Source: a bacterium
Lineage (GTDB): Bacteria; Zhuqueibacterota; Zhuqueibacteria; Residuimicrobiales; Residuimicrobiaceae
DNA length: 37,430 bases
NCBI GenBank assembly: GCA_029554865.1
Contig: JAKPUX010000405.1
Span: 1 to 37,430 of the forward strand
Direction of reading: 5' to 3'
The notes beneath the pieces are model-generated. The model had not been told where the DNA came from and ran no database searches. It saw only the letters and a program-made list of their open reading frames with translations. The translations under genes and the position numbers were made by a program. Position 1 is the first letter of the stretch. Every line of letters begins with the position of its first letter. Positions 1 through 9,009 of the stretch are shown here, one piece after another.

Positions 1-50
1 AGCTCCGTTTTCTCTGCGTTCTCTGTGCCACCGTGTGAGAATTTTCCATG
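1..50. repeat. Possible fragment of a dispersed CACAGAG-type repeat
   Basis: On the minus strand this stretch reads as a chain of near-copies of the words CACAGAG, AACGCAGAG and AAACGGAG. From memory, similar runs recur between genes in many environmental bacterial genomes, often near GxxExxY-type genes. Only the edge is in the window, so neither copy number nor full length can be judged. It lies downstream of the PorV-like gene, whose stop codon is at 83-85. I see no gene in it. Confidence 0.25.
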
Positions 51-82
51 CGTGCTCTGCGGCGCTGCGCGAGATCATTTCT

Positions 83-1141
83 TTAAAACATCACCATCAC
101 CCCGAAGGTGTTAATATTGCCGAGCAGACCGACGTCCCGCCAGGCGTAATCGATCTTGACGCCGGCATTGCCGAGCAAAAAGGTCTCGACACCGGCGCCG
201 AAGGTCGGGCCGAACTCGGAGCGGTTCATGAAGAGCGCCTTGTAGCCGCCGCGCAGAAAAAGACGTCCGAACCCGGCCGAGGTGAAGGCGTACTGGGCGC
301 CGAGGTTGATCGACTCGTTGTTGTTATTGGGATGGATGGCATCCAGCGAGAGGATCATCTCGTGATGGTCGGTGTAAAATGGCGTCAGGGAGGCGCCGAG
401 GCGGAAGATCAGGGGCAGTTCCCATTCGGAGAGATGGAAGCGGCCGGGCACGTCGCTGAAATTGCCATTCTCGTCCGCGAGGATATCGATCGGATTGATG
501 AGGTCGATGCCGTCGTAGCGCAGGCGGGAGCCGTAATTGGAGATGCTCATGCCGATATGCAGCCCCTGTTCGCGTCGGCCATTGGGCGAGAAGAAGTAGG
601 TATTGATGATCACGCCCAGATCGATGGCCATGGCGGAGGCGTCGGTGTGCCAGATCGAGGAGTTGATATATTTGGCGGCGCCGCCGAAGGAGAACCAGTT
701 GGTCAGCTTGCGCGCATAGGCGAGGCTGAAGGCCATATCGCTGGCGGAGAAAAGCTCGCCGGTTCCCTCCTGCATGGCCATGGTGGTCACCTTCATGTCG
801 CCATAGTTGACGCTGGTGAAGCCGAGGGAGAGGGTGCCGTAATTATGCAGATTGAGTCCCACGCCGGCGAAGGAGGTCTTGATGCCGGCGATCCAGGGCT
901 GGTAGACAAAGAGGGCCTGGTTTTTCTGCATATCCGCCAGTCCGGCGGGGTTCCAGTAGAGGGCCGAAAGATCCCTGGCCATGCTCACATAGGCGTCGCC
1001 CATGGCCGAGCCGGCAGTGCCGTAGCCGATTTCGAGAAAATTGGCGGCGGTGGTGCCGATGCGGGTGGGCTCCTGCGCACCCAGCGGGCCGGAGAGGGCC
1101 AGTCCGATGAGCAGGATGGATATAATGGCACTTTTTTTCAT
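83..1141 (-). CDS. PorV/PorQ-family outer-membrane protein
   Basis: The product has 352 residues. A signal peptide (about residues 1-22, ending in LGAQ) is followed by the PorV/UPF0164-like opening with a GSAMGDAYVS stretch and the ALYWNPAGLA motif near residues 60-70, typical of these beta-barrel proteins. Alternating hydrophobic and aromatic segments run to a C-terminal phenylalanine (VMVMF), as expected for an outer-membrane barrel. In Bacteroidota, PorV and PorQ help type IX secretion clients cross to the cell surface; many FCB genomes also carry paralogues beside secreted proteins. It lies 116 bases downstream of the large secreted protein gene and probably serves that protein. A GAGGT ribosome site precedes the ATG. 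The family call is firm; the export role is inferred. Confidence 0.8.
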   Translation of the reverse strand: MKKSAIISILLIGLALSGPLGAQEPTRIGTTAANFLEIGYGTAGSAMGDAYVSMARDLSALYWNPAGLADMQKNQALFVYQPWIAGIKTSFAGVGLNLHNYGTLSLGFTSVNYGDMKVTTMAMQEGTGELFSASDMAFSLAYARKLTNWFSFGGAAKYINSSIWHTDASAMAIDLGVIINTYFFSPNGRREQGLHIGMSISNYGSRLRYDGIDLINPIDILADENGNFSDVPGRFHLSEWELPLIFRLGASLTPFYTDHHEMILSLDAIHPNNNNESINLGAQYAFTSAGFGRLFLRGGYKALFMNRSEFGPTFGAGVETFLLGNAGVKIDYAWRDVGLLGNINTFGVMVMF

Positions 1142-1228
1142 GCTCGAAACCTCAGTTTGTCATTCCCGGTCGCATGCCGCAGCCGGCCCTCACAAGGGAC
1201 GGGTGCGGCGGTCACAGATCAGGGGGCA

Positions 1229-1252
1229 CTCCGGCCGCAAGAGCGGCCGGGA
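1229..1252. other. GC-rich hairpin between two genes of the receptor operon
   Basis: The arms CCGGCCG (1231-1237) and CGGCCGG (1244-1250) pair perfectly across a six-base loop, just after the stop codon of the 1171-residue protein gene. There is no U-tract on either strand, so it is not a classical terminator. It could stabilise or segment the transcript before the PorV-like gene. The reading is structural only. Confidence 0.3.
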
Positions 1253-1257
1253 GATGC

Positions 1258-4200
1258 TCACTTGATCACGGCAAATTTATCCAGCTTCTCCTCGCCGGTC
1301 GGGGTCTTGACGTGGTAGACGTAGATCCCGGCGGCGATCTCCAGCCCCTCGCGGGTGAGCATGTCCCAGTGGACAATGCCGCGCTCGGGGGGATTGTCGA
1401 CCTGGATCTCGTCGACAAAGATGCCGCTGGCGGTGAAGATCTTGATCGTGCACTGCGCCGGGAGATGGGTGAACATCAGTTTGCGGCGCTGATTGAGAAA
1501 GGGATTGGAGATCGCCGTCTCCATGGCGTTGGTGGCGACGTAGGGATTGGGGACCACCAGAATGTCGTCCAGGGAGGAGGCGAGTTCCCTCACATCCACC
1601 GCTACTTCCGGCCGGGTGGTGAACATGAGTGAGTCTTTGGGGGAGAAAGGGCGCTTGAAGCTGACGCGATAGACGTCGTTGGGTTTGGGCAGCTCCTCCT
1701 CGCTCATAAAGCCGCGAAAGTCGATGCTGAAGATGGTCCCCGACCAGTAGACCAGGGGCTTGCCGGAGATGCTCTTGCGCGTCAGGGTATGGCCGGCGAG
1801 GATCGCATCCTCAAAGATGTCGAACTTTTTGTTCTGGTTGATGTCATGGACGATGAGGTCGAGACGCTCGAACTGGCCGGTCGAATCGACCGCGGCGCGG
1901 TCGATGACGTAGAAATTGAAGGCCTGGCCGAGCAGATAGCTCTTCATGGTCTGGCCGTCGACGTTGTAGATGTAGGAGCCCTGATTGAGCTTGCAGACGG
2001 TGGCGGAATCGTCGCTGGAGAAGACGATGTCGTACTGATAGGGAAAGCCGTCGGATTCGTAGAGGCTGGCCTCCACCTGCAAGGGGCCCTGGCCGGTCAC
2101 CCAGCCGGTCCGCTCCGGATCGAGCTCGCCGAGGTCGGTGGGCATGGTGAAGCGGAGCTGGAGACCATGAAAGATGTCGGTCATCAGTTCGTCTTCGGTA
2201 TTGTAATAGCTGAATTCCCGCAGCTCCTGGCCGTCGTTGACGTAGGTCTTGCCGTTGTGGAGAAAGTGGTCGCCGGGATAATCCTCGCGGGTTTCGCGAT
2301 AGACCAGGGAATCAGCGGTGACGTCCCAAACCTCAAGGCCGCGATTGACGATTACGGCATCGAGGTGGTGGCGCATGCCCTTGTTGCGCCGGGCATAGCC
2401 GAGGGTATCGGCGAGAAACCTGATCTTGTAGGTGCGGTCCGGATGAATGCTGTTGTGGTCGAGGATATCGACGGCGACCTCTCCGCAGCCCTCGATCCGG
2501 GTCATCCCGCCGGCGTCGATCTGGGGCGCCTGATAGCCGGCGGCCTGAACCTCGGGGACGACAATAGCGACGTTCTGGCCGGTGAAGCGGATCTCTTCGG
2601 CCTCATCGAGATCGATGACGATGTTGTTCTCCGCCGGCATGATCGCGACCTCCAGGCCGCTGATGCCGTAGTCATAGGCGGAGAGGCCGTAATAGTAGGT
2701 GCGGCCGTTCTGGACCTCGGTATCCACATAGTAGTGCTGGACGCCGCTGTCCTTGCCGAGGTAAAAGAGCTCGCCGTTGATATTGGCGAATTCGGCCGCG
2801 CCCTTGATGCCGTCAATGAGGTCGCACTGGAACATCGGCAGCTTGCCGATCGGGTTACCGTACATATCAGTAAGCTTCTCGGCGTCGGAAAAGTACTTGT
2901 CGGTCGCCTTGTAAAGCTTGTAGCCCTCAAAGTCATTGGCGCCCTTGAGCATGGGCTCGCGGGTATAGCGGTCGGAGAAATTATCCCAGGTCAGGATCAC
3001 CTTGCCATCGCCCGCAGTGGCCTTGAGCAGCGGCATGATTGGGGGCTGGGCGAAGCGGTAGTCGCTTTCGTAGATGAACTGGACAATGCGCTTCTTCTCG
3101 AAGAGCGAGGGGGCGAGATGGCCCGGGGAGTTGAGGCCGGAAAGCTCTTCGTAGGAGTGGAGTTCGGCCATGGAGATGCGTTCGGTCAGCCCGCGGGGCA
3201 GCCGGAAGGTGCCCGAGCCGAAGGTCATGACCAGGTTGGCCAGCTCGCCGAAATACTCCTCGAGGCGCGGTGAGGCGATCTGCTCATAGGCCTCCTTGTC
3301 GAAGGCCGAGAAGGGGGGCTCATTCTCCTGGGGATGGTGGAGCATCTGGAAGCCGGTAAGGCCGATCATGTCCGATTCGGAGATATCGGTGAGGCCAAAG
3401 TTGGGTTCGCAGCCGAGGCCCTCGACGAAATCGGGCTTGTGGTTGCATTCGCTTCCATCCGCATCCGGGCCGGTATAGTTGAGATCGGTGGGGGCGACAC
3501 CGTCGGTGCCGATGTCATTGCCGAAATCCTCACCGATGTCGTAGACGCCGTTGTTGTTGGCATCGGTGCCGTCCTGCCAGTCCTGGTCCTCATCGGCATC
3601 CCAGTGGGTCTTGAGCTGCTCTTCGGCCAGGCCGTACCAGGTCAGGAACTTGGCCATGTCGCTGATCCCCTCGGTCGGGCCGATGAGGCGGGTGGCGACA
3701 TTGTCGCGTTTCTCATCAACGAGGCCGTCGTCATCGCTGTCGATGCCGTCGTTCCAGCGGCCGGGACTTTCGAGGAAGGCCATGCCCATAATGCCGGTGC
3801 GGATGCCGCCGATGCCGATGCCGTCATAGTCCCAGGAGTAGGAGATGTCTTCGTACTTGTCGAAAAAGCCGATGTCGTCCGTTTCGCCCTGATCGCCGCG
3901 ATGGCCGATGCCGGCGTCGAGAAGGTAGCCGAAAGCGACGTCGGCGAGGTCATGGTCGGAGATATTGGAGATATCATATTCCCAAAAGATGGCGTCGCGG
4001 GTCTGGGGATTGTTCCACTGGTAGCCGCGCACCTTGACGCGGATGCCGAGACCGCCCCAGGGCTCGCCCTTCTGGATGGTGACATCCGGATCGTTGTCGC
4101 CGATCTTGACGCCCGGGCGCGGGTAGTACTTGAGCGGGGCATCGGGTTGAACATACTCGAGATCCTGGGCGTCGTTGGCGACGAAATAGGTCTCAAGGTC

Positions 4201-4773
4201 GGCGTACTTGACCCCGCGACCGAAACGGCCGTCCCATTCGCCGGGCCACTTGAGGGTGGAGCCCGCCGAGGGCCAGCCCGCTGCAGGCCAGGAATCCTCG
4301 CGGTTGCTCATCGCCGGATATTCGCTGCTCTCATTGAAATAGCCGAAAACCGGATAGAGCCCCCAGCGGATGAGGCCGTCCTTGGAGTGGTCCATGCCCA
4401 TGCGATAGCTGGTCTGACAGAAATAAAGCTCCTGCAAATCGCTGCGGCTGGCGATTTCGGCCGGATCCGTGACGGGGGTGGATCCGTCCGCCATATGCAC
4501 CCTGGCGACGATCCAGAGGGCGATGCCGTCATGCATGCCGGTGCCGGTGTAGTCATTGGGCCATTTCGACTGGTCAAAGTTGGGCCAGTTGGCCAGCTCG
4601 GTGGTGTTCTTGAAATAGAGCAGCACGCGGTTGCCGTTCATCCAGCCCTCGCGGATGGCGGCGATGTCGCCGGCCGGATCATCCGGACCCTCGTATTTGC
4701 GCCCCTGCCCCATCAGCAGAGCCGGAATGATAACAAGCAATAGCAGGAAGCAGGCTACAGGCGTAGATTTCAT
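1258..4773 (-). CDS. Large secreted surface protein with FlgD/T9SS-like C-terminal domain
   Basis: The product has 1171 residues. A longer reading frame exists, but the ATG at 4773 is preceded by GAGGAAAA and begins a clean signal peptide (MKST... ending ALLMGQG). The N-terminal third resembles surface proteins of FCB bacteria that I know only as hypothetical. Residues about 335-352 and 390-430 are dense in Asp, Asn and Gly, like calcium-binding or dockerin-type loops. The middle has fibronectin-like stretches (for example around VILTWDNFSDRYT). The last 90 or so residues (VVPNPYVA... to KFAVIK) form a FlgD-Ig/T9SS type A-like sorting domain. The gene starts 43 bases after the TonB-dependent receptor gene and precedes a PorV-like gene. 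I infer an exported, surface-held partner of the receptor, perhaps filling the SusD place. No enzymatic motif was recognised. Confidence 0.75.
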   Translation of the reverse strand: MKSTPVACFLLLLVIIPALLMGQGRKYEGPDDPAGDIAAIREGWMNGNRVLLYFKNTTELANWPNFDQSKWPNDYTGTGMHDGIALWIVARVHMADGSTPVTDPAEIASRSDLQELYFCQTSYRMGMDHSKDGLIRWGLYPVFGYFNESSEYPAMSNREDSWPAAGWPSAGSTLKWPGEWDGRFGRGVKYADLETYFVANDAQDLEYVQPDAPLKYYPRPGVKIGDNDPDVTIQKGEPWGGLGIRVKVRGYQWNNPQTRDAIFWEYDISNISDHDLADVAFGYLLDAGIGHRGDQGETDDIGFFDKYEDISYSWDYDGIGIGGIRTGIMGMAFLESPGRWNDGIDSDDDGLVDEKRDNVATRLIGPTEGISDMAKFLTWYGLAEEQLKTHWDADEDQDWQDGTDANNNGVYDIGEDFGNDIGTDGVAPTDLNYTGPDADGSECNHKPDFVEGLGCEPNFGLTDISESDMIGLTGFQMLHHPQENEPPFSAFDKEAYEQIASPRLEEYFGELANLVMTFGSGTFRLPRGLTERISMAELHSYEELSGLNSPGHLAPSLFEKKRIVQFIYESDYRFAQPPIMPLLKATAGDGKVILTWDNFSDRYTREPMLKGANDFEGYKLYKATDKYFSDAEKLTDMYGNPIGKLPMFQCDLIDGIKGAAEFANINGELFYLGKDSGVQHYYVDTEVQNGRTYYYGLSAYDYGISGLEVAIMPAENNIVIDLDEAEEIRFTGQNVAIVVPEVQAAGYQAPQIDAGGMTRIEGCGEVAVDILDHNSIHPDRTYKIRFLADTLGYARRNKGMRHHLDAVIVNRGLEVWDVTADSLVYRETREDYPGDHFLHNGKTYVNDGQELREFSYYNTEDELMTDIFHGLQLRFTMPTDLGELDPERTGWVTGQGPLQVEASLYESDGFPYQYDIVFSSDDSATVCKLNQGSYIYNVDGQTMKSYLLGQAFNFYVIDRAAVDSTGQFERLDLIVHDINQNKKFDIFEDAILAGHTLTRKSISGKPLVYWSGTIFSIDFRGFMSEEELPKPNDVYRVSFKRPFSPKDSLMFTTRPEVAVDVRELASSLDDILVVPNPYVATNAMETAISNPFLNQRRKLMFTHLPAQCTIKIFTASGIFVDEIQVDNPPERGIVHWDMLTREGLEIAAGIYVYHVKTPTGEEKLDKFAVIK

Positions 4774-4816
4774 CACAGATTTTCCTCGTATATGCATGAT
4801 ATCCCTCTCTCCTGAC

Positions 4817-7537
4817 CTAAAAAACCATCTCGAGGCCGAGCTTGACCAGACGCGGGGTGCTGTACATGGTCGGGTCGTGGATGCGGTCCTCGTAGGTGTT
4901 GAAATCGCTGCGATGGCTGGCAAGGTCGGTTTCGCGGATGATCGCCGTGTAGGCGCGCCCGGTATTGCCATTGACCCAGGAATCGTTGAGCTGGTCAAAG
5001 AGATTGTAGACCAGCAGGGTGGCGCGCATCTTCATTCCGGCGAAACGGAAGAGATCGGCATAGCCGCTCAGGTCGGCGCTGAGGCTGCTGGGGATATGCT
5101 CGTTGTTGGGAAAGAGGTTGACCCGCGAAAGCGGGCTGTCCGCGAGGGGACTCCAGGTATAGGGTGAACCCGAGTTATAATAGACCGTCATGGTGGCGCC
5201 ATAGCGGGGCATGGAATAGCCCACGGTGACGTTGGCAGTGTGGCGCTGATCCCAGCTCATCGGGATGAGCTTGTTGACCGGATCGCGCTGCGAACCGGCG
5301 CGGCTGAAGGTGCTGGTGGGGGTGTCGGCGTTGCCGCGGCTGAACTGCAGGGTATAGTTGGCCACCACCGAAAGACGCCCGGCGATGTACTCATACTTGA
5401 GCTCGAGGCCGCGCGCATTGGCGTAATCCTTGTTGCTGTAGAGGCCGTAGCGGATCTGGTTGTAGGTGGTGATGATCCTGGCGCTGAGCAGATCGTAGAT
5501 ATCACGGTAAAAAAGCGCCACCTCGAGGCTCATGTCGGGCATCAACTCCTGCCAGAGCCCGACCTCATACTGGATGGTCTTCTGGGCGTTGACCTGGGGG
5601 TTGCCCATGGTGGTCGAATAATCGCCCGGGGGGACCAGGCGCGCGTAATTGTCATACATCGCATAGAGCGGGGGCATTTGCAGAAAGTGGCCGTAGCCGA
5701 AGCGCAGCAGGGCGGTCTTGCCAAGCTGGTAGGAGATGCCCAGACGCGGACTGATCTGATACTTGGGGTCGGCCTCGACGGGGTGGCTCATGCGCTCGGG
5801 ATCACCGGGGAAGCTGAGCTGGTTGGAGGGATTGCGCCACTGCGAAGGATAGGTGATTTTGGGGTCGAAATAGTCGAGGCGGAGCCCCAGATTGATCACC
5901 ATCTCGGCGAACTCCATCTTGTCCTGGAGATAGGCGCTGAATTCGACCGGTTTGACCTTGTAGTACTCATGATAGAGGGTCGAGTCGGGCATGACCATCG
6001 GTTCGTAAAAGAGATAGCGGCGCTTGCCGGTCTCGGGATCGACGTCCCAGAGGGTCTCGAAGGCGGTGCCGTAATACTTGTTGCGGATGGTGAACCACTC
6101 GTTCTCGAGCACTTTTTGGGAGTACTGCGCGCCGCCCTCGATGCTGTGCTGGGGATGGAGCTGCCAGACAAAATCGCCCTTGCCGGTATAGTCCTCGAGG
6201 GTGCGTTCGCTGTGGCCCTTGCTTTGGCCGCCGGTGGAAAAGCCCGGCCCCTCGCTGCGGCTGTAGAGGTCGTGGATGTAGCGGCTGTCGTAGGGATCCT
6301 TGAACATATAGCTGGCATTGTTGTCGGAGACGTAGGAGCCCTTGAGTTCGTAAAAGGCCTTGTCCGAGAGCATGTGGTTCCACTGCAGCGAGGCCAGGTG
6401 GGAGGTGTGATAGCCGGTGGAGCGGCCGTCAGGATTGTATTTCATGCTGTGGCTGTAGCCCTGCCCCTCATCGTCGTTGAGGATGTACTGCAGGGAGGTC
6501 TTGATCCTGGAACTCGGCCGCATGGTGAGCTTGCCCCAGACATTGAGGTTTTTGGCGGTATTCATGGCCACGTAGGCGTTGTCGCCGCTGTGCTCGGTGT
6601 ACCACTGGCTCGAGTCGGAGGAGGTGAAGTCGCTGTAATCGTCGGGCAGGAAGCGGCGGATGCCGTTGAGGTGCCCCTTGTTGTTCTGGTAGCGCACATT
6701 GGTGGCGAAGGTGAATCGGTCGCCGATGATCGGGCCGTTGAGGGCGAACTGGTAGTCCTGACGGCGGGTGAAATCGGTGTCCTGGAGCCCGATAAAGATA
6801 TCCTTGTGGGGGGTGAGATAGTTGCCGAGGCCGAGAGAGGCGGAGCCATGGAATTTGCGGCCGCCGTCCTTGGTGACGGCGTTGACCACGCCGCTCATGG
6901 CGTTGCCATATTTGGCGCTGAAGATGCCGGTGATGACCTCGAGGTCCTCGACGACGTCTTTTTCGACGTTGACGGTGCGGCCGCCGCGGCCGTAGGATTC
7001 GTCCACCTGCATGCCGTCGATGAGATAGGTGACCTCATCGCTGCGGCCGCCGCGGAAATGGCCGAGCACCACGCCCGGCTGCATGGCGACCACCGCGCTC
7101 ACCGATTCGGTGGGCAGGATATCCATCTGGGTGGAGGAGACGTTGCGCACCGAACTGGTCTGGTCCTTCTTGACCGCGACGCGGTCGGCGACGACAGTGA
7201 CCTCCTGGCCGCTGATGACGGTGCTCTTGAGTTTGGCGGTGAGCTCGAAGGTGCGGTTGACCGAGACACGCACGTTCTGCATGCGCAGGGTCTCGTAGCC
7301 GACCATCGAGACGCGCACGGTGTAGGTGCCGGGCTCGAGGTTGATGATGAAGAATTCACCGTTGATGTCCGCCGTGGCACCGCGGCTGGTCCCCTCCAGG
7401 AGGATGTTGGCGCCGGTGAGGGTTTCCCCGCTGGTGAGATCGGAGACCCTGCCGGCGATCTTGCCGGTGGTCTGACCCAGCAGCGGGGCTGCGGTGAGAA
7501 TCAGGCAGAGGAGTGCGGCCGTCAGGTATTTGGCCAT
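4817..7537 (-). CDS. TonB-dependent receptor with carboxypeptidase-regulatory-like N-terminal domain
   Basis: The product has 906 residues. The ATG at 7537 follows AAAGGAAA and opens a signal peptide (MAKYLTAALL... to PLLGQ). Residues about 24-110 form a CarboxypepD_reg-like beta sandwich (GKIAGRVSDLTSGETLTGAN; DINGEFFIINLEPGTYTV). A plug domain follows at about 120-235 (YLIDGMQVDE; FSAKYGNAMSGVVNAVTKDG), then a barrel ending in phenylalanine. Such receptors import large ligands using TonB energy. The organisation resembles SusC, but no SusD gene is present. It sits between the GH47 lipoprotein gene (43-base gap) and the large secreted protein gene (43-base gap), which suggests a glycan ligand. 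The ligand itself is inferred from neighbours only. Confidence 0.88.
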   Translation of the reverse strand: MAKYLTAALLCLILTAAPLLGQTTGKIAGRVSDLTSGETLTGANILLEGTSRGATADINGEFFIINLEPGTYTVRVSMVGYETLRMQNVRVSVNRTFELTAKLKSTVISGQEVTVVADRVAVKKDQTSSVRNVSSTQMDILPTESVSAVVAMQPGVVLGHFRGGRSDEVTYLIDGMQVDESYGRGGRTVNVEKDVVEDLEVITGIFSAKYGNAMSGVVNAVTKDGGRKFHGSASLGLGNYLTPHKDIFIGLQDTDFTRRQDYQFALNGPIIGDRFTFATNVRYQNNKGHLNGIRRFLPDDYSDFTSSDSSQWYTEHSGDNAYVAMNTAKNLNVWGKLTMRPSSRIKTSLQYILNDDEGQGYSHSMKYNPDGRSTGYHTSHLASLQWNHMLSDKAFYELKGSYVSDNNASYMFKDPYDSRYIHDLYSRSEGPGFSTGGQSKGHSERTLEDYTGKGDFVWQLHPQHSIEGGAQYSQKVLENEWFTIRNKYYGTAFETLWDVDPETGKRRYLFYEPMVMPDSTLYHEYYKVKPVEFSAYLQDKMEFAEMVINLGLRLDYFDPKITYPSQWRNPSNQLSFPGDPERMSHPVEADPKYQISPRLGISYQLGKTALLRFGYGHFLQMPPLYAMYDNYARLVPPGDYSTTMGNPQVNAQKTIQYEVGLWQELMPDMSLEVALFYRDIYDLLSARIITTYNQIRYGLYSNKDYANARGLELKYEYIAGRLSVVANYTLQFSRGNADTPTSTFSRAGSQRDPVNKLIPMSWDQRHTANVTVGYSMPRYGATMTVYYNSGSPYTWSPLADSPLSRVNLFPNNEHIPSSLSADLSGYADLFRFAGMKMRATLLVYNLFDQLNDSWVNGNTGRAYTAIIRETDLASHRSDFNTYEDRIHDPTMYSTPRLVKLGLEMVF

Positions 7538-7580
7538 GATACATTTCCTTTTCTGGTGTACAGGTGTCAAAGTGGTGCGC

Positions 7581-8981
7581 TCAATAGACGGGATCCGGAG
7601 GCCAGGTTCGCTTGAGAGGATGGGCCTCGGTATTGAAGACGGTCTGGTCGAGATCGATCTCCACCGGCGCGAAGAGCAGATAGAGGTACTTCAGGGTCTC
7701 GGTGAGGAAAAAGCTCTCCTGGGAATCCTTCTTCTCTTTGGTGATGACGCTGGCGAGAGCGGCGTAGCCGTGTTCGGTGCGGCAGTGGGTGCGCAGGGAG
7801 ACAAAATAGTCCCGGCCCATGGCGAGATACTTGTCCTCGCCGGTGAAGCGGTGGAGGTACCAGGCAGATTCGATGTTCTCGGGCCGCAGCTCGTAATTGG
7901 CGGCCGTCACCTCCATTTTGCCATAGTCGAGCATCTCTGGTTCGATGCCGTGCAGCATCCAGAGGCGGTAGCAGGAGTCCTGCAGCTTTTCGGCGCGGCT
8001 GCGGTCGCCGGCATAGATGAGCAGGCCGGGCATGAAGGCGTCGAGGCTGCCGAAAAGGCGCAGCCCCCTGGCGCCGCTGTTCATGTCGGCGCGGCCGTAC
8101 CAGAGACACCCCTCGACCTCGTCGGCGAGGTAGCGGTTGACGGCGACCATGCTCGAATCGAACATGAGCTTGCAGTCGCCGTCCCCGAAGAGCTTCCAGC
8201 CCTTGAAGAGATACTCATAGTAGGAGTCGATCATGCCGCTGATGTGGCTGGAGGTATCCCCCCACTCGCCGGTCTCGACGTTAATGGTGGTGCCGACCAG
8301 GCCGAGATCGGAGCGGCGGTTGAAGAGCTGGACCAGGGCGATCTTGGCCTTGTTGTAGTAGCGCTTTTGGCCGGTCAGTTTGCTGAGAGTGCCGAACTCA
8401 AGCAGCAGGGTGCCGATTTCGGCCGGATTGGAGACCGGCCCGCTCACTGCGCCGGTTTTGAGATTGACGAAGGTGTAGGGCATGCCGGTGGGGGAATTGA
8501 AGACGGGGAGCAGGCGGTCGCCCAGCTCCTGCGCCAGGGCGAGAAAGCGGGGATCGCCGTCGAGCTGGTAGGCGGAGAGCAGCCCCCCGAGCGTCCGGAT
8601 GGTGATTTCGAAATTCTTGACGGTGATATCGTGGTCAAAGTCGAGGCTGTCGAGGATGAGTTTTTTCGCCTCGGCCGCTTCGGCAGTGAGCCCCATTAAC
8701 AGCATGGTGTCGTAGGCATCGACCGGAGTCATGAGCAGGGAGACGCTGTGCCAGTCGCGATATCCCGCGCTGAGGGGCAAGAGTTCGTCATGGCCCCAGG
8801 CGTGGGCCTTGTAGCCCTGCCAGGCGTGGAGGAACTCGGTTTTCACCTCCTCGGCCAGGGCGGCGCGGTCGACCGGAGCCGGCCCGCGCTGGCAGCCGGG
8901 GGCGATGACAAGGGTGAGGATGAGCGCCAGGAGAGCGAACCGGGCGCGAAGAACGGGACGGAACAAAGCTGCGGATCTCAA
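7581..8981 (-). CDS. GH47-family alpha-1,2-mannosidase-like lipoprotein
   Basis: The product has 466 residues from a TTG start at 8981, chosen because AAGGAGG lies six bases upstream and it yields a lipoprotein signal with Cys30 (APGC); the longer frame runs into the GH130 gene. The class I mannosidase (GH47) motifs are in order: VDAYDTMLLMG (87-97), PAEIGTLLLEF with Glu188, DSYYEYLFKG with Asp252, RPENIES with Glu368, FFLTETLKYLYLLF (424-437) and FNTEAHPL with Thr451, the calcium-ligand position. Glu188, Asp252 and Glu368 match the three acidic active-site positions of the family. GH47 enzymes invert and remove alpha-1,2-mannose; most are eukaryotic, with fewer bacterial examples. As a lipoprotein it would act in the periplasm or at the outer membrane, before GH130 in the cytoplasm. 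The substrate is inferred. Confidence 0.88.
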   Translation of the reverse strand: MRSAALFRPVLRARFALLALILTLVIAPGCQRGPAPVDRAALAEEVKTEFLHAWQGYKAHAWGHDELLPLSAGYRDWHSVSLLMTPVDAYDTMLLMGLTAEAAEAKKLILDSLDFDHDITVKNFEITIRTLGGLLSAYQLDGDPRFLALAQELGDRLLPVFNSPTGMPYTFVNLKTGAVSGPVSNPAEIGTLLLEFGTLSKLTGQKRYYNKAKIALVQLFNRRSDLGLVGTTINVETGEWGDTSSHISGMIDSYYEYLFKGWKLFGDGDCKLMFDSSMVAVNRYLADEVEGCLWYGRADMNSGARGLRLFGSLDAFMPGLLIYAGDRSRAEKLQDSCYRLWMLHGIEPEMLDYGKMEVTAANYELRPENIESAWYLHRFTGEDKYLAMGRDYFVSLRTHCRTEHGYAALASVITKEKKDSQESFFLTETLKYLYLLFAPVEIDLDQTVFNTEAHPLKRTWPPDPVY

Positions 8982-9009
8982 TGCACGCCTCCTTGAAGAA
9001 CCATGGATG

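Noticed and set aside
4774..4998. An N-terminal extension of the 1171-residue protein up to 4998
   Set aside because: It would overlap the receptor gene, has shadow-type composition, and hides a good signal peptide with its own ribosome site at 4773.
5240..7615. A 791-codon plus-strand frame opposite the TonB-dependent receptor, and similar frames at 1789-3273 and 3334-4743
   Set aside because: They mirror real genes, lack ribosome sites and show no domain; composition is a shadow of the opposite strand.
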